A DNA stretch of 64,000 nt from Zoroaster sp. YZ-2022 (taxonomy: Eukaryota > Echinodermata > Asteroidea > Forcipulatida > Zoroasteridae). A program made the position numbers and the translations under genes. Numbering within the stretch: position 1 is the first letter of the stretch; every line of letters begins with the position of its first letter. The notes under the pieces were generated by a model. That model made no database searches, had not been told where the DNA came from, and saw only the letters and a program-made list of their open reading frames with translations. Below, piece after piece: positions 11,433 through 21,002 of this stretch. The stretch is taken from positions 26,338,569-26,402,568 of the forward strand of contig CM055823.1 in NCBI GenBank assembly GCA_029582265.1, written 5' to 3'.

Positions 11433-11815
11433 GCCTCAATTTCCCATGCTGCTGATCCTGATACGAGCAGTGATGATGATGAACCTCCATCAAAGAAGCA
11501 ACATTTATTGCGATCCAGGTCTGGCCTTCCGTCTCAAGAACAACGCTCAAAGTATGTTCTCCCTGCCATGTGTATCATGTCATAAAGAGAAATGGACTAG
11601 TAGAAAACATCATTCTGGTCGTATACGTAAAGAAGCTCTCGCAGCCTGCACAACAATTGAAGCTGAACGATTAAAAAAAGGCAGCCACGGACAAAAACAA
11701 TATGGACTTACTGCTACACATTGGTCAATCGGATTGTGTGGCAATTGAGACGTCTAGTACCCTTTATCCCAATTGTGGCTTGTTCTGTTGCTACCAAGGA
11801 TGTACATAATACACA
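11433..11815 (+). pseudogene. Fragment of a Cys/His-type repeat-family protein
   Basis: A pyrimidine-rich tract ending CTACTATTATAG precedes an open stretch coding an acidic segment (TSSDDDEPPSKK), then RSRSGLPSQEQRSKYVLP, then a CxxCHKEKW motif and a basic/acidic helical region with KEALAACTTIEAERLKK. The frame is broken once near 11565 and again near 11690, after which a DCVAIE motif followed by further Cys residues can be read. From memory this resembles a multicopy domain in echinoderm and cnidarian proteins that begins with a CxxC and ends in DCVAxEVxYHxxCY. Probably a dead exon of such a gene, perhaps transposon-linked. Function unknown. Confidence 0.4.
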
Positions 11816-11916
11816 TAACAAAAAAGTAATATTAATTATGTTCAAGTGCAAAGGTTTATTTTTATTGGCTAGATTATAAATGGCAAATTATATTACATAA
11901 AACAATTTGTTAAACA

Positions 11917-12191
11917 TGGGCGGATCCAGAACATTTTTTAGAGGGGGGGGTCTGAGAATCAAAAACAATTATTTTTCAGTACTACAAAGGGTGCCGCCAC
12001 TTCCTGTGGCAACGGTTAGTACAGTACTAAGTAGGTCACCTCCTTATGTTTATCCCGCACACTGTGGGAATGGGAGTGCGTTCTCCCCTCCCCTCCCCCT
12101 CTCTTTTTCTCCTTTTTAATTTTTTTTTTTTTTTAACGATTTTAGGGGGGGGGGGGCTACAGCCCCCTTAGCCCCCCCTGGATCCGCCAAT
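11917..12191. mobile_element. MITE with GGCGGATCCA ends
   Basis: Left end GGGCGGATCCAGA, right end CCCTGGATCCGCCAATG, with G- and C-runs just inside. Same terminus as the larger element at 1739-2669. No coding content. Confidence 0.65.
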
Positions 12192-12251
12192 GACAAAATA
12201 ATGTGCCTTATCTCAGTAATAAACATCCTTTGTAAATTCAGTCAAAATTAT

Positions 12252-12475
12252 TCTTAAAGGGAAAGTACCGTCACGACCAGAGCAGACTTTCAACAGGGCA
12301 TGGAATCAGTGTCCTTCTTTAAGATGAACACGGTGACTGAAAGTTAATGGCTCATTTATGCAGCAACGATAATGACTTTATCATGTGAAGTATTATTTTC
12401 AGTCAATGAGTTAAACTAAAACTAGCACTCATATTCCATGCCCTGTTGATCGGGACAGTGTTTCTTTTAAGTGAA
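12252..12475. repeat. Hairpin element, 16-bp inner inverted repeat
   Basis: CAACAGGGCATGGAAT (12291-12306) pairs exactly with 12433-12448. Outer sequence (TTAAAGGGAAAGTACCGTCA against ACAGTGTTTCTTTTAA) pairs weakly. Probable old MITE. Confidence 0.5.
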
Positions 12476-12670
12476 AATCATGTACCAGGGTATGATTTAG
12501 CATTGTGTATTCATTTCTGGTGGAAAAGTAAATGCATATATACTGTAATTTGTATGCAGAGTAATAAAAAGTAATAAAAAGTAATAAACTGGATGTCTTT
12601 GTCATCATACTAGAACATTTCTGAGATGTTCCCCTTTTGAAGCCTATATATATCTATATCTATATATATC

Positions 12671-12906
12671 TACATAACAGCAAAAGAAAAGTCACCCCTA
12701 AAAATATTTATTATTTTCATTTTATAATTAATATAATTTGTTTAATGAAGAATATTAATTATGAGTATGGAGTGTAACACGAACACAATGTGGCAAATTT
12801 GGTTGACCTCAAAATTCGTCATGCATGACGTCTGAGGACACATAAGCTAAACACGTTCTCAGACTTATCAAAATTTAGGGGGTGACGTTTCTTTTGCTGT
12901 TATGTA
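12671..12906. mobile_element. 236-bp MITE, Tc1/mariner-like size
   Basis: Ends TACATAACAGCAAAAGAAA and TTTCTTTTGCTGTTATGTA are inverted repeats that continue inward to GTCACCCC with one mismatch, and are bounded by TA dinucleotides. Interior is AT-rich with a CGTCATGCATGACG palindrome. No transposase. Confidence 0.75.
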
Positions 12907-13329
12907 TATATCTATATCTCTAAATCTCTAAATCTCATTTATACCTTAACCTGTAGTAATTCTTCGAGTTTGTTATATTGAGAGGTGATGACTTGAGGAA
13001 GGAACATTTGTAACCCAATATCATGTAAAAAAAAATAATAATAAAAATTTAAAAAAAAGGGGAGGGGGGGGGGGAATTTTCCACGCTCATTTCATTCCGT
13101 TACGTTGTAGGCTAGGCCTATATTAAACCCCGTATACAATGTACATTGTACGAGATATATTAATCACGTACACATTAAAACCTCGTGCTGTGTGTACGTA
13201 CTCTGAGCACACGCAATATGGGCTACAAGCGAAGTTACCCGATCTGAAGATCGGGTTTGGAGCGGTTGGAGTTGGGTGAATTGAGGAGGGTGGGGATGAA
13301 ATCTTGTAATATTTATCAAATAGGCCTAT

Positions 13330-14480
13330 CAAGAAAAGTCATAACTCCTGAACAAATAAAAAATACAATCTACATTTGTTCATGATTGTAATAATGAAAT
13401 CTAACATTAATCTCAAAGAAATTATTTTGCTTTTCCGGGCCAAAATAGGAAATTTCAATTTAACATATTCTAATGCAAAATTGATGTCTTTTGAATCAGA
13501 AATTGATGTTATAATAATTATAAAATTTTTGATAATTTAAAAAAATATGCTTGTGACGTCATCTGTGATAATTTCATTGAACAGGAAGTTCACGCAAACA
13601 CCTTGTGTTTACAGGGCCTTCAATACTACACATACTTAGACCATAACATGTAGTTGTCAATAAATTTATGACAAAGTTTCAGGTAATGTTGTGACGTCAT
13701 GGTGACGTCGTCAGATATCGAAATATACTAAAATCCAATTTTAATATTTCAAAGAATCATATCTCATGAACCACAATCTTTGCATCATCTTACAGATCAT
13801 GCGTTATGTGACATTTTGTACACAGAAATGACCAAATTTGACCTCTCCTTCCTGTTGAAACCGAAAGTTTAAGTGAAACAAATATTCTGAAGCACTTTTA
13901 TAGGGTCTGCAGCCAACACGATTCCGTGGACGAAATTACTATTGACATGCGACCTTTGCAAATATGTGACTGATGTCATCATCACCTATCACAGCGCCTT
14001 CTGGTGGCGGGTTTTGAAAAACAATAATTTTCTATCTCAAAAACCATACGAAATTGGAATATGACTTCTTCGAATAAAATTATTAGTGTCATCTTATCTT
14101 TTAAAAAATGTTTTATGACGTCAACAAAGTTCAGAGCGCCCCTAGCGGCATTTTTAAAAAGGGAATAATTTCCAATCTCAGATATTCAACCAAAGCAGGT
14201 ACTAATGTTATTTTTTCATAATTATGAGGAAGCTTTATTGTGTCATATACACTGTACATGTACATGTATATGACCTTCATAATACCTGATTTGACCTTTA
14301 CTAAACAGGAAGTTCAAAACAGGAAGTTCAAATTCAACACATTCTAAAGCAAAATTGATAGGTCTTTGGAATATGAAATTGATATTGTTCTAATAAAAGA
14401 CGATACACCTTTGCAAAATATGATTGACATCATCCATGATAATTTGATTGAACTGGAAGTCGACACAAACATAGTGTGTC
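13330..14480. repeat. Diverged copy of block A interior
   Basis: Matches 5400-6230 and 21960-22800 through shared strings such as GTGACGTCATGGTGA, ATCATATCTCATGAACCAC and recurrent GACGTCA near AGCGCC motifs. It belongs to the 3' flank of the Z2 unit. No gene seen. Confidence 0.6.
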
Positions 14481-14523
14481 ACTGCAGCAGCATGTGCAGT
14501 GAAGTTTATTTTGTTTTAGTTAC

Positions 14524-14963
14524 GGCACCCAAATGACTCAACTTCTCAATTATGAACAACTCAACAACTGGACAAATAGACAAAGTGACTCTGCGTATCT
14601 TTTGTTGTGCATGGTTGTCATCGTTGTAGTTGTGAATACCAGTCATTTGGGTGCCGTTTTGGTGTGAGTCTCAGAAGTTTGAGACCGTTTGTCAGAGTGA
14701 AACTCCTCAGGGTACATGTGAATCCTGAGGCAGCCACACTTCTCTGCCGGCACCCAAATGACTCAACTTCTCAATTATGAACAACTCAACAACTGGACAA
14801 ATAGACAAAGTGACTCTGCGTATCTTTTGTTGTGCATGGTTGTCATCGTTGTAGTTGTGAATACCAGTCATTTGGGTGCCGTTTTGGTGTGAGTCTCAGA
14901 AGTTTGAGACCGTTTGTCAGAGTGAAACTCCTCAGGGTACATGTGAATCCTGAGGCAGCCACA
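14524..14963. repeat. Tandem pair of 215-bp triple-hairpin units
   Basis: Copies at 14524-14738 and 14749-14963 appear identical. Each has three successive inverted repeats: GGCACCCAAATGACT with AGTCATTTGGGTGCC (132 bp end to end), GTCTCA with TGAGAC, and CCTCAGG with CCTGAGG. It could be a duplicated MITE with an attached tail or a structured transcript; no ORF. Confidence 0.85.
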
Positions 14964-15289
14964 ATAGTGTGTTTGTTCTAACAAACACTTGAGCTCCAGT
15001 TTTGTTTTGTTTTAAATTAGCAATCCTTCACCATATATTTAATTACAAAATTAAATTAACCCTGCTATACATGTAGGTTTAACAATCAAAGACTCAAAAT
15101 TTGTATGTACATGTACATACATGTAACTCCCAACCCATTGACTTTGTGCAGTGCACTCAAATAAATGCAAGGACATGTGGCTGTGGTAGGAGGTCAAACC
15201 AAAACCACTCAACTGTATATGAGTCTGCTGCTAAGTACATACACAGCTCTGTGTGACTCTGCATATTTTTTAAATATTTTTGTATGCAA

Positions 15290-15900
15290 GTTCGCCCCAA
15301 ACAAGGCTAAAAGCCACTCTAGGTAAGGGGCTACAAGAAGAAATCATAGAAGATGAAAATAACTCAGGAGGACTGAAGGTAGGAATTGATATTCCTCTTA
15401 AAACTGTCTAGATTATAGGATGTAGGGAAACATGCACCAGGCAAGGAGTTCCAAAGAGATGCAGTACGTGGAAAAAAGCTGCTGGCATAGCTCATTGTTC
15501 TACATCTCGGCAAAGCTAGAGTGTACGGGTGAGAACAAGCAGAAAGCCTGGTCTCACGCTTAAACACCCTGATAGGAGGAACCAGATCAGACACACTGGT
15601 GGCACATTTGCCATGAAAATATCTGTAGAAAAGACAGAGGCTGGCTACAAACCTACGGTGAGAAAGAGGTTGTAACAATGATCCCAACTCTTCACCAACA
15701 AGATTAACAATATGCTTCTGCACTCTATCTAATAAAGATAAATGACAGGCAGAAGCTCCGGCCCAAATGTGACAACAGTACTCCATTAGGGGACGTATAG
15801 TTGTCTTATACAGGTAGAGAGTAGCATCAGGAGGTAAGAACTTCCGAGCTCGATAAAGACAACCAACTCGCATATAACTTATGTAGGACATACACAAGTG
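15290..15900 (-). mobile_element. LINE fragment: C-terminal part of reverse transcriptase ORF
   Basis: About 175 codons on the minus strand (15364-15897) encode the post-catalytic thumb/C-terminal region typical of Jockey/CR1-superfamily LINEs: TTIRPLMEYCCHIWAG, LLDRVQKHIVNLVG, then the terminal block FFPRTASLWNSLP followed by SFKRNIN. The catalytic palm is absent, so it is 5'-truncated. The 3' UTR follows on the minus strand below 15364 (GAGTGGCTTTTAGCCTTG motif). It lies in the 3' flank of the Z2 unit. Confidence 0.8.
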
Positions 15901-16099
15901 TGATTGACTTTGCCACTAACTCCAGCACAAAAATACACATGTGTGAACAATTGGCAATGCAACCAAAAATACTCAAGTGACTGTCTGTGGGTGTGGTGCT
16001 TACTGGGCCAAATTTCAGCCTGGGCATAGGAGGGTTAAATAAACAATAAATGGAAATGAAAATATAAAACAATACAAAACAATTAACAGTGAGTTTAGG

Positions 16100-16850
16100 T
16101 ATAAACTATCCCATGGAAAATTGGAACAGCACTTGTTCCTTCAGAGGTTATTTTAAGATGTGTCACAAGTGTTTTCACTTTTTTAATGGCAACCTTCTTT
16201 AAGTTAACTTACAATATTTTCATCGGAACATTGCTATTTTACGAGATAAAGTGAAAACAAATGCTGTATATTTCTCAAAATAGTCATGAGATAAAACATC
16301 ATTTTACTTAAACTATGTAACGAAATGAATTTATGATTTTTTTATTTTGTGAAAGTATTTTACTTTCCATTTCTCAAGTAAAATAGCAACAGTCTGATAA
16401 AAAAAGAAAAATTGCTAAAAATAACCATAAAAATTTCGGGAAAAAAATGAAGGGAAGGTACATTGGTATTTGGTAATAGTTTATTTCAAATAGTTTAAAA
16501 ACAACAAATCATAAAATTAACCTGTGATTATTTCATCAGAATTTGTGTTCACATTTCTAAGAAAATAACAACACAGAACTGTCAGTGTTACATATTTAAA
16601 AAAAAGTTTTACAAAAAGTTGCTGGATTTCTGTAAATTCAACAATTTTTGTTATCTCAGAGATGAAAGCATTTTAGACAAACGTAACTGCTATGTGTATC
16701 AACATGTGATTTTTGACAATTTAGTAGTTACCAAAGTTACGCCTTCCCTGTATGTGAATCTGCAAATTTCACCAAAAAGTTTTTGACCCTGTTATTTCCA
16801 ATGGCATGTGTTGTAGACTGACACTGTCTCAAGTTATGATCTTGTGTGAA
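16100..16850. repeat. 3'-flank module of the Z2 unit
   Basis: Shares strings with the 3' flanks of other units (GGTATAAACTATCC, AAAATAGCAACAGTCTGAT, AGTTGCTGGATTT, TTGTTATCTC-GAGATGAAAGC). AT-rich; no coding sequence. Confidence 0.6.
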
Positions 16851-17030
16851 CAATTTGCCATAAATGTTACAAATTGGTTTCTCATCGGTCAAGGTGTGGA
16901 TTGCATGATGCAGTCTTAGAGAATTCTTTTTGGAAAAATATTTATCACAGAAATAATATCAAAAACAAATTGTAAACTGTTGCACACTTTCTGATGCTGT
17001 CTTAAATTGCTTGCATGTAAGAATGGTTTG
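16851..17030 (-). pseudogene. Decayed fingers downstream of Z2
   Basis: Another minus-strand frame continues from Z2 through FVCDKPFLHASNLRQHQKVC, showing an ancestral finger that Z2 no longer reads because of a frame change at its end. Confidence 0.65.
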
Positions 17031-18317
17031 TCACAAACAAATGGTTTTATCTCCAGTGTGGACAAATTGATGATGCCGTTGTAGAGAATGGTTTTGTGAG
17101 AATGGTTTGCCACAAATGTCACAAACAAATGGTTTCTCTCCAGTGTGGACTCTCTGATGCTCTCTAAGATTGTGTTTTTGTGATAACGATTTGCCACAGA
17201 TGCCACAAATGAAAGGTTTCTCATAGGTATGGACTATCCGATGTCTTATAACACTGCTATTTTGTGAGAAGGATTTTCCACAAATGTCACAAACAAATAG
17301 TTTTTCTCCAGTGTGGACTCTCTGATGCTGTCTAAGATAATGCTCTTGTGAGAACGATTTGCCACAGATGCCACAAATTAAAGGATTCTCATTGGTGTGG
17401 ACTATCTGATGTCTTATAAGACTGCTATTTTGTGAGAAGGATTTTCCACAAATGTCGCAAACAAATGGTTTTTCTCCAGTGTGGACTCTCTGATGCTCTC
17501 TAAGATGATGTTCTTGTGATACTGATTTGCCACAGATGTCACAAATGAAAGGTTTCTCATTGGTGTGGACTATCTGATGTCTTTTAAGATTGCCATTGTG
17601 TGAAAAGGATTTTTCACAAATGTCACAAACAAATGGTTTCTCTCCAGTGTGGACTCTCTGATGCAGTCTTAGACTGCCTTCTTTGGCGCAGGATTTACCA
17701 CAGATGTCACAAACAAATGGTTCCTCTCCAGTGTGGACTCTCTGATGCTCCCCAAGTTTACTTTCTTGCTTGAAGGATTTGCCACAGATGTCACAAACAA
17801 ATGGTTTCTCCATGTTGTGGACTGTCATGTGGCATTTAAGTGATCCTGACTGTGAAAAGGATTTGCCACAGATGTCACAGGCAAATGGTTTCTCTCCAGT
17901 GTGGACTCTCTGATGCTGTCTAAGATCGTATTGTCGTGAGAACGATTTGCCACAAATGTCACAAACAAATGGTTTCTTTCCAATGTGGACAGTCTGATGA
18001 TGCTGTTGTAGATATCGCATTTGTGAGAAGGATTTTCCACAAATGTCACAAACAAATCGTTTCTCCATGGTGTGGACTCTCTGATGCTGTCTAAGATTGT
18101 GTTGTCGTGAGAACGATTTGCCACAAATGTCACAAACAAATGGTTTCTCCATGGTGTGGACTCTCTGATGCCGTTTAAGATTGTTTTCTTGTGAGAAGGA
18201 TTTTCCACAAATGTCACAAACAAATGGTTTCTCTCCAGTGTGGATCTCAAGGTGTTTTATAAGATTTACTTTTTGTGAGAAGGATTTGCCACAAACGTCA
18301 CAAACAAATAGTGACAT
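17031..18317 (-). CDS. Z2: C2H2 zinc-finger protein, 15 fingers
   Basis: A 428-aa frame of 15 consecutive C2H2 fingers from [13 protein letters not shown] to CGKPFSQNHS, with canonical [17 protein letters not shown] linkers plus TMEKPF, TNEKPF and NMEKPF variants. It begins at a true ATG (18317, context CAACAATGT); the frame stays open upstream to about 18384, where a leader resembling the Z6 N-terminus (KSFSHVGTLIT) can be read. Helix residues differ between fingers while the backbone is nearly invariant, as expected for a sequence-specific nucleic-acid binder acting in the nucleus. It ends TGDKTICL*, after a frame change relative to the fossil finger downstream. No effector domain is seen. 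It shares its 5' flank with Z6. This is one of the two best candidates for a working gene here. Confidence 0.8.
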   Translation of the reverse strand: MSLFVCDVCGKSFSQKVNLIKHLEIHTGEKPFVCDICGKSFSQENNLKRHQRVHTMEKPFVCDICGKSFSRQHNLRQHQRVHTMEKRFVCDICGKSFSQMRYLQQHHQTVHIGKKPFVCDICGKSFSRQYDLRQHQRVHTGEKPFACDICGKSFSQSGSLKCHMTVHNMEKPFVCDICGKSFKQESKLGEHQRVHTGEEPFVCDICGKSCAKEGSLRLHQRVHTGEKPFVCDICEKSFSHNGNLKRHQIVHTNEKPFICDICGKSVSQEHHLREHQRVHTGEKPFVCDICGKSFSQNSSLIRHQIVHTNENPLICGICGKSFSQEHYLRQHQRVHTGEKLFVCDICGKSFSQNSSVIRHRIVHTYEKPFICGICGKSLSQKHNLREHQRVHTGEKPFVCDICGKPFSQNHSLQRHHQFVHTGDKTICL

Positions 18318-18399
18318 TGTTGGAGTGATATGTGTGATAAGAGTGCCTACATGTGAGAAGGATTTGTATGCATCACTATCCGCTCATCGCACGTCTTAA

Positions 18400-19080
18400 C
18401 CCTCTAGCGGTGAATTTGCACCCAGTGTCTTGATGATAGCCACTTTTGCATCATGTGAGCATTGTACGTACAGTACACTTTATATGCATATGTTATGGTA
18501 CTAAGCACGCGTGTACTTCTGCCAGCCAATGATCGCTGGAGATACATGTATTCCATACATACGCACTTGTCAACTGCAAAATACACCAAACGCGATGCAC
18601 TATCGCTGTCCTTTCGCCCACAGTGATCTAACATGTGCCCTCAACGGCTCATGTACGGTGCGAATAATCATCATCGTTAACCATCACTGATTTGTGTCCA
18701 ACCAGTGCTGTGGTAAGTTATGTTAGGAATGATTTTCTGAAAGAATACTCGGGATTAGAACAAGTCACAAAGAAAGAGTGAATTGTCCATCTCTGAAGTC
18801 TCCGATGAAGGAAATACTGGATTCCTGAATTAAGCAACTGCCGGGTCTCTTCCTTCCTCCATGGGTACATGTAGATGTAACAGTAATTTCCAAAGAACAC
18901 AAGTCGATCGATCCCGACGTTCAATGATTCGAATAACGAAACGTTCTAAAACGAGCGAGCACTAAGTATGGTCGTATCACTTTGATTGTATTCTATCCTA
19001 TGCCATCATAATTATCAACCAATGTTTCTAAAAAGGGCAATTTTCAAGAGTACCTCAAGTATCTTCCTTCCTCTATGACA
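18400..19080. other. 5' flank of Z2, shared with Z6
   Basis: 18640-18990 matches 43020-43394 (TGTCCATCTCTG, GAAATACTGGATTCCTGAAT, CGATCGATCCCGACGTTC). Between the Z2 start and this block about 275 bp (18384-18660) are present that the Z6 unit lacks. No coding sequence; the likely promoter region, unproven. Confidence 0.55.
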
Positions 19081-19884
19081 ACTCAGTTCTGTGACTGGCA
19101 TTTGATGAATACGTCTCGTCGTAGGCGACCCCGTCGCGTCGTCTCGTAGGTGCTCTTTTTTACCGTGTGGTACAACACGTACACAAGGACAAGGTGACCT
19201 TATGTTGTTGAATGAAGTCTGTTACAGCGCCACCATGAGGCCAACAAGCCAAATCAAATATTTTATGTTGATTAATTTGGAAACTCTGGAAACCATATAG
19301 GGCAGTTTGTCATAATTATTTAATTATTTATTCATCTTTGGTCTCCTCAAATAAGTATTTATATACCAAGTAAGTTGTGTTTTATTTGATGGATGATATA
19401 ATCATTTACTTAAATTTACAAACGGTACCCTAATTTTGCCCATTTTTCAAAACCTTAATTCCAGCGATTTGGCTTGGAGCTGCAACCTTTATTTAAAAAA
19501 ATTATGTTATGTTGTTTTTTATGTCGGCAGCAGACTATTATTGTCATTTACTTCTTTAATTAGCTATTAAATGTTATGGTTGTATTATTCACAGCGTGAA
19601 GTTGTGGAGTTTGTTGCTTTCCCGGACAAAATAGTTCCGATTTGCCAAGAAAAATTATATCAAAATCTGCTCAAAAGACATCGATGTTGGGTATAGTCCC
19701 AGTCCATTGTTGCATGATCCACAAAACATTTTCAAACAAAATGTTGTGGGTTGATAATTTATGCTAATGACCCAGCTCATACTTTTGACACTCTTTAGTA
19801 GGGCAATACACTCTAAGAGGTCACAAATTATTTTTTTATTTTGTCATGGAAACACACTTGGGATATGGAAGTCTTGTTCAAAAG
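19081..19884. repeat. Module E, copy in the Z2 unit
   Basis: Matches 44045-45083 and part of 10090-10300 through GTTACAGCGCCACCATGAGG, GGAAACTCTGGAAACC, TTTTATTTGATGGATGATAT, CATACTTTTGACACT and GCAATACACTCTAAGA. This copy is uninterrupted where the 44-kb copy carries a SINE and the D segment, so it serves as an empty-site reference. Confidence 0.75.
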
Positions 19885-20086
19885 TATTTTGACTTAATCA
19901 TAAGTCCACTTTTCCTAATTATTTTTATGAAATAAATTTTTGTTTTAATGAAAAATGTTTAAATTTCATAATTTGTATGAAAGAAATTATCATTTTATTG
20001 TAATTTTTCTAAATACGACTTTATTTACCAACATTTATTTCATAAAAATTAGGAAAAGTGGACTTATGATTAAATAAGTCAAAATA
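19885..20086. mobile_element. 202-bp MITE with about 48-bp inverted ends
   Basis: The left end TATTTTGACTTAATCATAAG and the right end reverse complement match over about 48 bp with a few differences, surrounding an AT-rich centre. It falls immediately after the module E homology ends. Confidence 0.75.
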
Positions 20087-20415
20087 CGTCAGTATGAAAT
20101 AACCAATATGAGCACAAGTTTCTCTTGTTTTATTAGAGTCATAATAAATGTGGATGTTACGTTTCGGTTATTTCGGGATCCGGATACCCGAAATTGTAAA
20201 TCTTCGGATACCCGGTTACTCGTAAACAATTTTGTAAAAAATGTATAAAATAACCAATATATGAACACAAGTTTCTCTTGTTTTATTAGACTCGTAATAA
20301 ATGTGGACTTACTGTAATAATTTCCCGCCTCTATATTAAAAACAACTTTTAATAAGAATTGTGCGCACAATGAATTATGGGAGTTTGCTTTTGGAAAAAA
20401 TAACTTGCTATCTTG
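20087..20415. repeat. Direct repeat and GGATCCGGATACC motif region
   Basis: A roughly 70-bp stretch (AAATAACCAATAT, CACAAGTTTCTC, TTGTTTTATTAGA) occurs at 20095-20160 and again at 20250-20315, flanking TTATTTCGGGATCCGGATAC. The same arrangement recurs at 46560-46710 and 62050-62200 inside segment D. An end of the foldback element (compare 10320) lies at 20360-20400. Confidence 0.6.
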
Positions 20416-20490
20416 GGATTTGCGCAATCTCGAGATTTAGCAAAATTGGGCGCAATCTCGAGATTGCGTGCTCAATCTCGAGATTGCGCT
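20416..20490. repeat. Three short CTCGAG palindromes
   Basis: CAATCTCGAGATT (20425-20437), then CAATCTCGAGATTG at 20453-20466 and 20473-20486, each flanked by GCGC-like bases. Short palindromic tandem motif; no gene. Confidence 0.7.
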
Positions 20491-21002
20491 GCTTATGACG
20501 CTGCGCAAATTAAGGATTTGCGCAATTTGGGAATTATTTTGTGTTAAATGACACAGGTAGGTATGCAATAATTAAACATCACAACTTGTATGTATCATAT
20601 TGCCAGCAAGAATTTCGAGATAAACACAATAAATACACAATAAACCAATACTGAATAAGGTTATGGGTTTAGCTTATCCTAAATAGATTGAGCAGAATAC
20701 TAACTATCCCATACAAAATATAGACATAGGAGAAATCACTTTTGTAACTTTAAAAGCGAGCAGTGTTTTATTTCAACATTCAACTGTAGCACACATGCTG
20801 TAGAGACTGTACTAGAGAGTGAATACATAATGTACATAGCATGCATGCACATCACGTGCACATACGTACACAAAGATCTTTGACGTACTAGTACATCATC
20901 ACATTCCTCACAAAACAATGTAATACATTTATGCAAAATAGTAACCCTTGACCTGTCTGTAGTACAGACTGGAGAGGGCGCTATAACAGTTTCATAGTCC
21001 GA

